DNA from: Halocafeteria seosinensis
Lineage: Eukaryota > Sar > Bigyra > Bicosoecida
NCBI GenBank assembly: GCA_001687465.1
Contig: LVLI01000202.1
Span: 248,001-312,000, forward strand
Reading direction: 5' to 3'
Length of the DNA stretch: 64,000 nucleotides
In this document: positions 32,494 through 43,986 of the stretch, in pieces
Position numbering within the stretch: position 1 is the first letter of the stretch
Layout: every line of letters starts with the position of its first letter
Made by a program: the position numbers and the translations under genes
The notes under the pieces: generated by a model
The model's database searches: none
What the model saw: the letters and a program-made list of their open reading frames with translations, nothing else
What the model was told of the DNA's origin: nothing

Positions 32494-32526
32494 GTAGCAC
32501 GTGGAAATGTGTCCCGTTGTGTGGAG

Positions 32527-33360
32527 TTACGGGGTGCGCTCTTCCATCTCCGATGGCTCCTTCTCGTGTTCTTCTTCTTCAACAGGAGGATGTGGACGTC
32601 TCTTCTTGTGGCCTGGTTCGGTGACGGTTTCAATGCCTCGTTTACGTTGGAAATCTTCAACGAACTGTTTTTGAATTTGCTCTACTTCTTCTTGCTTCCT
32701 TCGTTCCTCAAGCAGCGTCTTTTGATTACTGGCCTCGGTTTGCTTCTTCTGGTAGTTGGTTTGAGGAGCGTTTGAGTGGCTTTCAAAAACTGAGAGGAAG
32801 GAGTCATGAATAGTAAAATAGGCATTGATGGCATATGACGATGAATGGGGCACGTACTGTCGCCTAGGGTACCGATAGCAGCCTTTCCGGTTCTCATGCT
32901 GCCGACCAAGGCCCCCAGAGATCCACCAGCTGAATACGGACGCACTTATTGCTATCTGTAAGATCCTTCGGATGATATCCCGAGGCTTACCTAAAATAGA
33001 GAATAGGATTTCATTCCGGCCCATCATGTTACGATAGCGTCGCATTTGGCCTGCAGCAAGAACCGGTGTAGTGAACCAATGGCCACAGCGACGTTTTCAA
33101 CCACAGGAATCAAAAATGTACTTACGTAGGCCAATGCACCCTATTGCAGTCAAACCGCATCCAATCAGAAGGCCTTGAAACCCACCTGTCCATCTGTACA
33201 CCACAATTGAAAGCAGATGTTCAACTACACACGTCAGCTGCCAGTCCAGTACAACCTACATCTCTCTCCGGGCATCAGCAACTCGGGCAAACTCCTCTGG
33301 TTCTAGATCATCTTCTAGCCGCTTTGAATCTGTGTTTCTTGTGCGATTGTGATCTCCCAT
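32527..33360 (-). CDS. Small two-helix membrane protein with a charged tail
   Basis: Exons 33360-33260, 33193-33126, 33050-32991, 32944-32858 and 32789-32527 give 192 residues. Two short hydrophobic stretches are seen: GFQGLLIGCGLTAIGCIGL and a Gly-rich segment YSAGGSLGALVGSM. Between them is a basic loop (QMRRYRNMMGRNE). The second half is coiled-coil-like and strongly charged (KTLLEERRKQEEVEQIQKQ), ending in a Glu-rich tail. Gly-rich paired helices with a basic loop resemble small mitochondrial inner-membrane proteins, but no family can be named. The 46-nt intron between exons 3 and 4 uses an AAG acceptor and is the least sure joint. The gene ends 33 bp from the stop of the SET-domain gene. 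Confidence 0.65.
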
Positions 33361-33734
33361 TGTCTATATTGCTTCCAGTGTTGTAGTGTTGTGGGAGGAA
33401 TGTTCGACGCAGGCGGCACGTCGCCCTGTACGCTTATGTTTTCTGGACCCCTTCCGGAACAAAGGACCCTGGGGAAGCGGATTTAAAGGGGCAAGCTCTG
33501 AGATTCGATAGATAACACTATATGGTATGTCTCACTTTCCAAGGTTCTTTGAGCACCCGACGATATTACGGGTGAAGCAGCACACGCGACCTTCACAAGC
33601 AAAAGATGGCCACAACGTCGAGCTTCCACAGGCTTATCCTGAGTTTAAGAGCACCATGACGCAGCATGGTTACAATTTTTATATATAAGCTCACTGCATG
33701 AACCTGACCAGAAGATGAAATCCTGAAATGGGGC

Positions 33735-33743
33735 AAAAAAAAA
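33735..33743 (-). terminator. RNA polymerase III terminator (T9)
   Basis: Nine A on the plus strand, that is nine T on the minus strand, begin two bases after the last base of the tRNA-Gln. A run of four or more T ends Pol III transcription. Confidence 0.85.
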
Positions 33744-33744
33744 G

Positions 33745-33816
33745 TCGTCCTACTGGGATTTGAACCCAGGTCTACGGATTCAAAGTCCGGCGCACTAACC
33801 CCTGTGCTATAGGACG
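33745..33816 (-). tRNA. tRNA-Gln (anticodon TTG)
   Basis: The minus strand folds into a 72-nt cloverleaf. The 7-bp acceptor stem is perfect (CGTCCTA with TAGGACG), the D stem is GCAC/GTGC, and the T stem is CTGGG/CCCAG around TTCAAAT. The anticodon loop CTTTGAA gives anticodon TTG, reading CAA glutamine. The discriminator base is A. No intron is present and CCA is not encoded, as expected for a eukaryotic nuclear tRNA. The first pair of the anticodon stem (C27 with U43) is a mismatch. Confidence 0.95.
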
Positions 33817-34116
33817 GTGTTTATTCAGCAATATTGTGGGAACCATCTTATACACTTATAGAGCCACAGGAAGACATGTCATTCATTTCTGCCACTGACC
33901 CCCTGAGGGAAGATTTTCCAGCCTAGTATGCCGAGTAATACTCTATTAGAGGCTCGAATTGTAGGAGTATAGGGTGGAAAATACCGTAGATAGTGCTCGT
34001 GGTCACTTTTGGAAGCCCTTTGGAGGTGGAGAGCAATAGACGCGGAGACCACACAGCAACATCATGAGTATGCGATATCTGTCGTGTTGACAACTATGCC
34101 ATTCATATTTGCATTG

Positions 34117-35518
34117 ATGGATGCAGATTCTGGAGGTAATAAAGGCGGTAGAGGCCCTCAACGCGGCGGCCGCCCTGGCCGGGGCGGAGGCGATCCGTAA
34201 GTGAGCTCGTGAGGCTATGAAGAAGTCGATCCCCAAACCACTGAGATATGTGCAGCGAGGATCTTTACAATATTAAACGACATCATAAAATTTATAGCAA
34301 AGGAAGGGATCAGCATATTTCTGCCATGACGACGACCACTCTGGAGGGTACTACATTGGTTATAGTGGCAGAAAACAACAAAGTAGTGGTGCGTAGTTCA
34401 TCGCTGAAGGTCAGTCTGTCAAGGCTCTTGTGTGACATGGAATATTTTTCTCAAGCAGGTATACGACATCGAAGGCCGGGAGCAAATAGAAGGAGAGGTC
34501 GAAGGGAGAATCACAGCAATGACAATTGTCCAACACATTCTTGTCGTCGCCGCAGTGACGAAGACTGAAAAATCCCCGGTTGAGGTCGGAAGGATAAGCT
34601 TGCTGAACTTAACCAACAAGCTCTCGTTAGAGGCCCACCTTCTAGATCCGTTTGGCCGTTTCTCCCATAAATCTGAAGTGACTGTGCTATCGAGTGGTGA
34701 CTTTGGAGCTACTAAAATTCTTCTAAGTGGGTCTACTGATGGTTCCGTAAAAATGTGGAGGCTTGGTAGTGCGGGGTGGTATGCTCAAGAAATCGAGGCT
34801 AGTTCTCGAAGAATTAAGGGCATAAAGATTGTAAACGATCGGCTCTTTTCTGCCAGTAGTGACGGTACTATTTCGAGTAAGTAAATGAAGTTGTCACGGG
34901 GGAAAATCAACGCAACCACGAGTTCCTGCCTCTGTATGCTACAGTATGGAACCTAGCAGGCGAACCACCAGTTTGCACGAACCTGTTGCTCCCACAGCAA
35001 TTATTTGGTTTCCTTCCAAACGGCGATCCCTATGAATTGGTTGGCTTAGAAGTGGCACCAACTCCTGATGGCCGCTCTTTCTTATTGAGTGGTGCATCGG
35101 ATGGATCCATCAAGGTATGCTTGGAAATCAGAGCTCGAAACCATCCACGAGGTTGAATTTAGCAAGATATTTCGTATTGCTACAGGTTCTTGATATATCT
35201 AATCCTGATTCACCTTCTGTGATAACGGGACATACTCCCCAGCGCCGATGCACACAGAGAGATCAAATGACGTGCCTTCGATTTATGAACACAAGCAATG
35301 GGCCGTGTTTAGCGTGTGGGTACTACGATAGTTCGTTTATCATTAGAAGTTTGCAAGCAGAATTTGCTGCTGTCGCGCAAGTAACTCCCAAAGGCGGAGC
35401 ACAAGGGCCAGTGCGTGCCGTTATAGACATCGCTGCAGGGACTGCGAGCCCAAACAGAGCGTTCGTCATCCGGGCGGATTACAGACTCCTCTACTATGAG
35501 TATGTTCAACAGGCCTAA
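34117..35518 (+). CDS. WD40-repeat protein with RGG-like N-terminus
   Basis: Exons 34117-34196, 34256-34409, 34459-34876, 34945-35114 and 35186-35518 give 384 residues. The N-terminus is Gly/Arg-rich (KGGRGPQRGGRPGRGGG), the rest a beta-propeller. Blade ends can be read as STDGSVKMW, SSDGTISIW and ASDGSIKVLD, with Asp and Trp at the usual places. The pattern resembles the plant ZFWD group (CCCH zinc finger plus WD40), but no CCCH finger is visible, so an RNA-linked scaffold role is only an inference. The first in-frame ATG of the open frame is at 34009; ATG 34117 (MDADSGGNKG) was preferred because the residues before it are of mixed, non-conserved character. Confidence 0.75.
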
Positions 35519-35598
35519 AAGTGTTTCGACGCATGCGAGACAGAGACCAAACGTAACGTTTGTAGAATAATATACCCATGGCCAACAATCGTAGTATA

Positions 35599-36262
35599 TT
35601 ATTCGTCGAACTGAGTTTCTTCCATATGCTCCTCTCTCGAGAACGTCTCCTGCATACAAGCAGTCGAAATGAACCGTAGTCTCGACGCGGTTCGCGAAGA
35701 CCACATACCTTTAGTTTGTTTTCGATTGCACGAAATTCATCATCTAATCGAGCTGCTGCTTGTATTGTTGCTTGCCAAGGATCACTGCAAGCAAACCAAA
35801 TGGAAAGACAGAAACGTTACCTTCCGACTGATACATTCGATGCTAGGCGGGTCTCGTACCTGTTTGAGCTAGTTTGAACTTTTATCGATATATCATTTTC
35901 CAAAGGATGATGCAAGCGGTATCCAGCAAATTTGACACTCGGATCTCTCAGTAACTCTCTGTAAATCCCACAACGACAAGGGCGCGCTCGTTTGAGGGCT
36001 GGGAAGCTACTCTCATCAGCGTATACATACAAGCGTAATAAATTCCCTGCTGTGTGGTCCTCTCTGAGAATTCTAAATTCTACTGTATTTGTAACTTTCT
36101 GATCTTGACGAGCCGTAATCCTGCGTGTGATCAAGTGAACAAAATATATGCTCTACTAGTAAGATTGTATGACCGTAGGGAAACAAACACTTACTTGGGC
36201 AATGTATTGCCGTCTTTGTCTTCGGGGAGGACTACGGCATCCTCACGTTCAGGGACATTCAT
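35599..36262 (-). CDS. RPB11: RNA polymerase II subunit RPB11
   Basis: Exons 36262-36195, 36120-36031, 35958-35860, 35784-35709 and 35649-35599 give 127 residues, close to the usual 115-125. The family signature is read across an exon joint: REDHTAGNLLRLELLRDPS, then KFAGYRLHHPLEN and ISIKVQT. RPB11 forms a heterodimer with RPB3 at the base of Pol II, the equivalent of the bacterial alpha dimer. The sequence after HPLEN fits RPB11 better than the Pol I/III relative RPAC2. The C-terminal helix (ARLDDEFRAIENKL) ends in an acidic tail. Confidence 0.95.
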
Positions 36263-36577
36263 CGTTTATTCGCCCCCCAGACCAAGATAGTACCAACAGT
36301 CCAAACTAGATAAGTCGCTACTTAACATAATTTATTCAATCAATTACTATGAAAACACGCATAAACTCATATTATACTAGCAGCTCTAGTTTAGCCTGTG
36401 GCCCTTCCTGTCAAATTTTTCGTCGACTCGATCACCGAAATATTTCATGGCCCATTGCTGATGGAGGCCAGACCCCTTTACTTTGAAGCGAATACTACGC
36501 GATTCCTGAAGAGTTTGATGCGCTGATACAGTGGTTGAAACTATTGGATCTGGATTAAGGGATCAGCTAAAGTTGAA
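36263..36577. promoter_or_regulatory. Divergent promoter region of RPB11 and TRAPPC3
   Basis: 315 bp separate the two start codons. No frame or RNA gene is supported. An A/T-rich tract (36325-36385) lies mid-way. Confidence 0.4.
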
Positions 36578-37545
36578 ATGTCGGGACGGCGCCCTGGCGC
36601 TCCAGAGTCATTCGATCCAGTTGTATGTCTATTTCGTGCTCCTCTGGCGATGTTCAGCTCACGATGATTGCCAATCTTGACGGCATAATTGTTGCCTGTT
36701 GCAGAATGCTGAGCTACTGGCGCTTACATATGGATCTATGGTTGCTCAGGTACGCCTTAGGTTCCTGAACTGAATTCCAAAGTTGCTTACTAAGATATTC
36801 CAACGGGCTGCGACAGATAGTAAAGGATTATGAGTCTCCTCATGAAATTAACCAACAGATAGAGGCAATGTAAGTTGCAAGACTCACGATTTCAATCACG
36901 GCGAATCACAGCACAGAGGTACATCTTACAGGGGATACCGCATTGGCACAAGGCTCGTCGATGAATATTGTGCCAAGGTCAGGCGGCCCAAGTGTGTAAA
37001 TTTCGTACAAACACTCGAAACAGCAGCGACGGTAAGACGTTCATATGCGGGCGGTGTTTTACTCTGAATCAATCGCTTACCAAGCTAGTCACAACCATGG
37101 TGCAGGATGGGTTACAAATGTTCTTGGGAGTATCTGGCAAGGTGAGCGGATGGAATAGTAAAGAAGATCAGTGCGAAATATTTCTTCCAAAAAATCCTTT
37201 AGAAGAGTGGGTAGAGCTTCCTCCTAATATGGCTGATCTTCGTTACTCGAATATCATATGTGGTGCTATACGTGGGGCTCTTGAAATGGTAGGCATGCCT
37301 TGCATGTTTGTGTGTGGAACTGTAATTGAAGCATCTCTGAGCTTTGCAGGTACATTACAAGATATCATGCGAAGTCTCACAAGATGCATTAAAGGGTGAC
37401 CCACAAACATCTTTCCAGTGAGTTATCGAGGCACATGGTATCCCAAAGATAGATGCGACTTTAACCATGTCCTTTTGGTATCTACAGAGTTCAATTGCAC
37501 GAGGTTATGAAAGCTGAAACAGGGGAAGAATACAACGACGAGTAG
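36578..37545 (+). CDS. TRAPPC3: TRAPP complex subunit 3 (Bet3)
   Basis: Seven exons, 36578-36622, 36705-36749, 36817-36869, 36932-37031, 37085-37288, 37350-37417 and 37488-37545, give 190 residues, close to the 180 of the family. Diagnostic stretches are NAELLALTYGSMVAQIVKDY, GYRIGTRLVDEY, the RRPKCVNF segment (the Cys corresponds to the acylated Cys of Bet3), and SNIICGAIRGALEMV. TRAPP tethers vesicles and activates Rab1/Ypt1 at the early Golgi, and Bet3 is its central subunit. The 53-nt intron before exon 5 ends in AAG, the only weak acceptor; the protein alignment fixes the joint. Confidence 0.94.
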
Positions 37546-38141
37546 TTCTCTAGTGGATCGATGGCAAATCGCAAATTTTGTAATGTATCGAAGCGTAGGT
37601 GGCTTCTGCAGAAATTGACTTGACGTCTCGTGAGCACGACGGACTTAAATCTGTATGACGATTACATGCGTTAAAGCATGGAATGCATGCAAACTACTGA
37701 ATGTGTATTTAGCACTACGACGCTACAACATTGTAGGGTTTAGCTAGCGATTCAGCAGATTGGGTCTCGCGCTGTTTTTTCTTCTTTCGTGTAACTCACG
37801 GCTACAACTACTTGTACGAGCACGAAATCGAGCTTGTTCAGGTAGAGTCCTATCCAATGTACACCGCATTGTGTCCCGCAGTTATTTTGGAAAAGTTCCT
37901 CGTGTACGATCTGCCTACCGGGTAATCATTCCGCTCATCCGGTCTGATCACTAACAAAGAGCCCTGCGGGGCCCCTGCTCAATCCTCTCTGGTTGTGAAG
38001 TTGGTTGAGCTCCATAGTCTAGCGCATACAGCCGGGATTACGCAGATATTGACGCATCCATGGCCTTCGCTTGATCCTGATCCTCTAGTGGATAGGATGC
38101 ACATGTGATGCTTGGGTTAGTACAGGGTAGAAGCGACGAAA
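37546..38141. other. Intergenic, no gene seen
   Basis: About 600 bp between two plus-strand genes. Short frames (37760-37954, plus; 38038-38253, minus) show no family features. It should carry the promoter of the gamma-tubulin complex gene. Confidence 0.35.
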
Positions 38142-41100
38142 ATGTCGTATATTGGGCGTCGTAAACAGACGGGGCCTGAACGAGAGCTCCTCTCCGAGTT
38201 GATACAGCGTGATATAGGGCTTCCCAGGGGCACTCCAGAGTACAAGAAGGCACTAAAGCGAATGTGCTCTCAAGTGCTCGATTTCCATACGTTCATGGAT
38301 GTACGGGAAGATACAGTACAAGAGAGAGTGAGTGGGTAAGTGATTTCATTTGAATTTGGGCTCCCAATTGTTGTATTTGGAGTTTTAATGGCCACGGGAC
38401 ATGACGACGACTAATTTTTCACTGCTTGACGCTAGTTGATGTATGCATCCCCTTTGCTGTGCAGGATATGCTCAAAGTTGGAATTTCACAACCAAGGATA
38501 CAAGGCACAACGCATTCGTGCACTCGTTGATCGACTATGCCAGGGAAGTACAACTGTAAGATATGATTGGATACGCAAAAAGTTTTAACATCCGGATCTT
38601 ATTTTGTCCATTGTTGTTGTGTTTACTCTCACCCCAGATAAATTCTCCATCATGGGCCTATGTTATGGCTCTTTGCTGTTTAGCAAGAAATACAATAGGT
38701 TCCGAATTTCGCGGGGAAGAAATGAATGGTGGTGGTAGCGATGAAGAAATACGACAAGAGGAAAAGAAGAGGCAGAAACAAAAACACATAGAAGAAGCCG
38801 CTGCTGTCCAGGAAGCTCGAAGAGAAGCAGAAGATGACGAAGCATTGGAAGCGTGGAAGTTGGAGCGCGAGGAACAGCAATCCAGTGAGGACTCTGAAAC
38901 ATGTTCCGAGGATTCTCTTCTAACAGAAAACGAAGTGGAAGAAGAATCCGGCGCAGTAGAGCGCAAGAATTCCATCACACGTTCAGAAGATGATGATCAA
39001 ATTTACGGCTATACAGACAATGATTCGCGGCTCCCGTTAATCGAACGAAGCGGAGCCTCCTCCCTGAATATTTTTGACGTCTTGGTGGGAGTGACAGGTA
39101 TGCAAACAGTACCTTTAATTCTGCGCAATTTTGAGAGGAGTTCGTTCGGGCATTACCAAGTAAATCTACCGACATTCTCTTTCCACAGCAGCAGCGTGTT
39201 TTCCCACAAACAGAACCAATTTGCCGGATTGCCCCTGCGTTTAGACGTTTATCCAGAAAGTTACGTGGTAGATTGTACTTTGTCGATGCTCTTGGGAATG
39301 CTGCCGAGTCGGTTATTCCGGTTTCAGGATACAGGAAATCCAGAACTGTTTTGTTTAGCCAATGATGTTCAGGATGAACAAGTAGCCATACCGTCGTTCT
39401 CTCCTTCAATCTTGAAATGTGTTCTGCAGCGAGCTGTTCAAGCGGGGAATCAAATGCTTAGGCTATCGCGTCTCAAGCGCCTCCTTCAATTCGGCTTCCG
39501 GAAATTGCGTGTATTCCCCTACGGTCAATGTTTCTTGGAGGTTTGTGAAACTATAGAACGGATTATCCGCGAGAAGCGCCTAGAATTGGCTAAGATTCAC
39601 ACTGCCAATGGCAAAGCCTCAGAACAAGCGGGGATACCCGCTAGAGATGCACCTCCACGAGACATGATAAATGATCGAAGCATGGAGATAGCGGAACTCT
39701 TCCAAGGTTCCCCACCCGCGATCTCCCTTATCGACGTCCACGATTGGGTGGAGAGCGCGTCCAACACCCTTGACATTCTTGAGTCTTTCCTTATTGGCGC
39801 TGATGCCGAGCTTTGGCAAGCAACAGCGAGGGAACCCAACAGTTGTGCTATCCCTGCTATGACGAAGAAAGGATGTCGGCGTCGCACTGCAACAATGATA
39901 GACACACTGTCGGATCTCAGTAGGGCTTATTGCTTCAGGAACACCTCACTCAACGTAGGCGTAGGAACGACTCCAAGCTGTTTAGGGACGCGGAGTACGC
40001 ACGATGAGAAGTTACGGCATCTTGAAGAGTTCTACAATCAATTGAAACATCATCGCACGAGTGTAGCTGCAGATGACGGGGATGACGGCACTCTTGTCTC
40101 GGCTATAATGGTAACCTCTCTACTGTTAACGGCGCTTCGTCCTTACTTGAGGGTAATTGACAACTGGATTTACGAGGGAAGAGAGATTGACTCCTTTTGC
40201 GAAACTGTAATCTCGCTAATGACTTCACAGAGCTCGTACAATATTCTATATAATCCTGAAGAGTCCGAACGGTTGATGTCGGAGTGTCCGAAAGTCCTAA
40301 AGTCCTCACTACATCACATCATGACCGCCGGCCATACTGTCCGCATGTTGCGGCAGCTGAGCACTGGGAGCGATCTCGTCTATAAGCGGAATCCTGCTTT
40401 CTCGTCCTCCCAGTTTGAGAGTACTAAAGAAGAAACTAAGGCTAGCGTACGTGATATTACTTTTGAACTGCGTGGGAAGTCGGCGTTGTGGCATGCAGTG
40501 AATAGTCGAATCAATCGATTTTTTTCGTTGGATAATAGCGATCAGACTCAGCATATCGTCGATGGGCTTGCTAGGGACTCTGATTCCAACGATCCTTATT
40601 TGGAAGATTTGATGGACTTTGCTGAAGAGCTCCCAAGGCGAAAGTACCATCTTGACCATTCGATAGAAGCTACGGGTTCTCCGTCCGAAGAACAACAGCT
40701 AGCTAATGCCATTATTCGGCAAGGAGAGCCTATTGATATATGTTTCAAACATTCCCTTGTCCCTCTGTTGGCTGAACACACACGTTTTGCAAATGCCAAC
40801 CTAGCGATATTACTACTCGGAGATCTGGACTTGCTTCGTTATCTGCGAGTATTAAAAGCAGTTGCCTTCATGACGGAATCGCACATAACTGGCGAGTTGT
40901 GTGCAAACTTGTTCAAAGCTATAGCCGATGGGAAGGCGGCGGATTATCATGATTCAAATAACCTCACTTCTTGGTTACACTCGGCCGTCATATATCACCA
41001 GTATGCTTATCCGCTACAGTCCGTTACGGAGCCTGAGCAAAACATGGAGTCTCGAAATTTCGCGCATATCCCAGTTTCTCTCCGGCATGAATTTCAGTAT

Positions 41101-42225
41101 CACTACCAGCATTGTTGTCAGCAGTTTAGTGCCCACGATGTGGACACGGAGGCCATTCAAGTGCAGCTATCTTCCTATGACAAGTAAGTCCTGCGTTAGT
41201 AACTGATTCTAGCGTCTGTCTGAGAAATGAGGTTGATCGTTGACAGATCTACGGACGCGATTCTGAGCAGCGGAATTCGATTGGCCTACGACCTTCCAAA
41301 ACCACTAACGTTGGTCCTAGACGAAGAGTCTCTGAACGCGTACAATCGGGTATGTTGGCAGACAAGTTTGTCAGTGATTGCTAGGACTTCGTTGTGTGCG
41401 TATTTTGATAATGTTTAAATGTGGTGTTCAGGTCTTTGCCTTATTATTGAGAGTGAACTACGCACGGTGGAGTTTGTGTAATTTTCAGCATCATCAGTTC
41501 AGACAAGACGCCAGGCGCCTGGACAAATTGCAGCGGATGTCGTCCAAGTCTTCTAGAATTTTTGTTAAGTGCCAAGAAGCGTTACAGTCTGCAACAAGAC
41601 AGTGCTACATGATTAATCAGTACCGCCGAGTTGTTCAACAGTTTTCAACTGGTTTCCTTGACCATATTATGATGAAGATTAACGCAGGTGAATGGGAGCA
41701 GATGGTGAAGCACGTGGTTCGTTCGGGTGACGTTGCGGAAATGCGCACCATACACTCCAAGTATTTGCAGGGGATTTTGCACTCTTGTCTTTTGACATCG
41801 TACGTGTAGCTATATTGGATATGCCATCGTTTCTGGAATGCATAGATTGCTTTTGTTGCTACAGGAGGTATGATGTTCCCCGGAAAGACCTCGAGGCGCT
41901 GTTGGCGCGGGCGAGCTCGTTCTGTACCCGGTTGCGCTACTGGAGAGAACAGGTTGCGCTGGTTGACCACTATGCCATGTCATCGGAGCACTTTGAACGA
42001 TATCGCCATTACCTCGACGATGCTCTCCTTAAGATGAACCGAGAATTCCATACCGTTATTAGCCATGGTAAGCGGTTTCAGAACGCCTTGCGAATGAACC
42101 TTCTTTCTCTTAAAGCTGCCTTGAGCTCGGGTTGGGGCCAAAGCTTAGCCGACTTGGAAATTCTACTCGACTACAATGGATATGTTTCCAATAGTACGGT
42201 GGACATTTATTCGGCGGCAAGGTGA
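38142..42225 (+). CDS. Gamma-tubulin complex protein (GCP5/GCP6-like)
   Basis: Exons 38142-38335, 38465-38555, 38638-41183, 41247-41349, 41432-41799 and 41865-42225 give 1,220 residues. An N-terminal helical part (GCP5-like, IGRRKQTGPEREL) is followed by a very charged Glu/Lys/Gln segment (about residues 115-190). The two GRIP motifs of the family come after this: GRIP1 around SPSILKCVLQRAVQAGNQM and LLQFGFRKLRVF, and GRIP2 from the segment with LLLGDLDLLRYLRVLKAV to the C-terminal helices. GCPs form the gamma-tubulin ring that nucleates microtubules. The long N-terminus and wide insertions (about residues 390-560) point to the GCP5/6 type rather than GCP2/3/4. Orthology is uncertain. The last exon is taken to end at TGA 42223-42225. 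Confidence 0.85.
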
Positions 42226-43280
42226 AGTTGTATTCATTCTGGACCGCCGCGGAGTCTCTTCTTCCCTAGACTCGGTCATCTCCGGGCATGCGGTTGGCCG
42301 CGCGGTTGGCCATTCGTCTAAAGTTCACCTCTATTTAGCCCGCACAAAAATCTTTGCAACTTCTCGACAGAGGGAATCTCCTATCGTTAACGGAGATGCT
42401 GGTTTTATATTGATATACACACTAGGTGATTCGCCTTTGAAATCGTCTCGCTCGTTTGCTTACATCCTACTGAAGGGGCGGGCTTTGGCACCAGCATTAA
42501 GTGACAGCGAACTGCTATTACCGCCAGATTATTCACGAACACACATAAAATGGATGGATACTATGACGCACCATTGTGTCCCCCAAATCGGTGGCGGATG
42601 GCTGGTCGGAGGCGGAAGCACATCTACAAAGCTCGTCTAGTTATCCAAAACCACTCGGACTATATGAGCCTATCGATGGATCTTGTTTTCCCTTTTTCTC
42701 TACCGGTTTTGGGAGCAATCTACTACTTTAAATTAATCAGATCCGGATCGCGTACTCCAACAGTAACTTTTACGTTACCGTGGTACAAAGTAGTGATTAA
42801 ATGGTCGTCTGCGCCACAAATGTAGCACGTCCGTGTAGTAGTTATCACTTCCTGCACATGCCGTAGTCTTACACGCATGTTTCGCCGGCGATCTTACCAA
42901 AGAAAGTGCTCTTGTTGACGGCGTAGAAATTTTTTAGAGACATTCCCCGCATGGGGGAGAAAAACCCGTTCCGATGTAATTATTCCGAATTGCCATCTTG
43001 TGAAGTTGAAGGGCCGAGCCGTGCGACTGACGCAAGATGCCTGTCCCGACAGTACAGTGTACTTCTTTTGGGTAGTACATGTTCAGACATGACGTCATTG
43101 AAGTGTTAAGGAGTCGTCGTCGTCAGCTGTCTAGTGTTGACGTCAGTCTGTCGTGGGAAAGGCCTTCAACCTTGATCTTGGTATTCACAATGTACATATT
43201 ACGCGTATACATGAGACATAGATAGATAGAGAAGCAGAAACAAAGTACGAAGCAAAGGCACAAGGTTTTGGGTGCGTAGT
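42226..43280. other. Intergenic, no supported gene
   Basis: About 1.05 kb. Plus-strand frames at 42176-42640 and 42550-42825 overlap in different phases and match nothing; the first begins inside the last exon of the gamma-tubulin complex gene. A 10-bp unit GCGGTTGGCC occurs twice next to each other near 42291-42312. Nothing else is assigned. Confidence 0.35.
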
Positions 43281-43760
43281 ATGAGCTCTTCGAACGAGAA
43301 TGACCAAACGCAAGCGAGCACAAACAAGCCTTTCCGTCTGGCAACATGGTACGCATCGCTCAAATACGGACTCCAAGGGGATAAGGAGACCTTTGCTCAG
43401 GCCGCCAAGACCACTCCTCGACAGCCTTGTTTCAGATCGTCCCTCATGTGGGGAATTTCGCTAGGGTGCCTTATTGGACTCCATAGGTGGAAGGAAACAG
43501 GACGGGCAATCACTGTGCTGGACTGGGGCTTTGGGGGATGGTTTGTCATTTCCTGCACCACATGGGTATTATGCAGGAAACAGCAAGTAGAATCACACAA
43601 ACAAACGCGGCAAATGTACGGGAAACCCGATAAAGCGCCACCGTCTGTCGATGAACTATGGGAACGGCAAAAGAAGGAATTCTACAACAGGCATGGATTT
43701 GATAAGAAGGCGACTGAAACGAAGCCGCAACAACCGGAAGCACTGGAGCAACGCGAATAG
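43281..43760 (+). CDS. COX20: COX20-like cytochrome c oxidase assembly protein
   Basis: A single exon, 159 residues, from ATG 43281 (a GTG three codons upstream is not a likely start). The core is the COX20/FAM36A unit: PCFRSSLMWGISLGCLIGLH, a short loop (RWKETGRAI) and a second helix GFGGWFVISCTTWVLCRKQQ. In other species this inner-membrane protein chaperones the copper subunit COX2 during complex IV assembly. Here the N-terminal part before the first helix (about 50 residues) and the Lys/Gln/Glu tail are longer than in animals. No classic cleaved presequence is evident. Lack of introns is unusual for this window but fits the small size. Confidence 0.85.
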   Translation: MSSSNENDQTQASTNKPFRLATWYASLKYGLQGDKETFAQAAKTTPRQPCFRSSLMWGISLGCLIGLHRWKETGRAITVLDWGFGGWFVISCTTWVLCRKQQVESHKQTRQMYGKPDKAPPSVDELWERQKKEFYNRHGFDKKATETKPQQPEALEQRE

Positions 43761-43986
43761 CGATGAATTGCTCCAAATGGTATCCACGATGGCAAGAAGT
43801 CACAAAGCGAACGACGTCATTCGGGAATCCGTACCCCACGGCAGACTAGTCGGAGCAACTCTTGATGGTGGACATTTCCCTCTATTACACTCAACCGAGC
43901 CGCTACAGAACACGTGGATGGATACTAAGGAGAGAGCTGGTAGAGGATAATATGTTCCTGGTGACACGAGCGAATTATATCGGCGT

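Noticed and set aside
34009-34116. Upstream start of the WD40 gene at 34009 or 34096
   Set aside because: The extra residues are Trp/Met/Thr-rich without conservation-like pattern; the Asp/Gly/Arg start at 34117 fits the N-terminus better, but transcript data could change this.
42176-42825. Plus-strand frames after the gamma-tubulin complex gene
   Set aside because: The first begins inside the last exon of that gene in another phase, and the two overlap in different phases.
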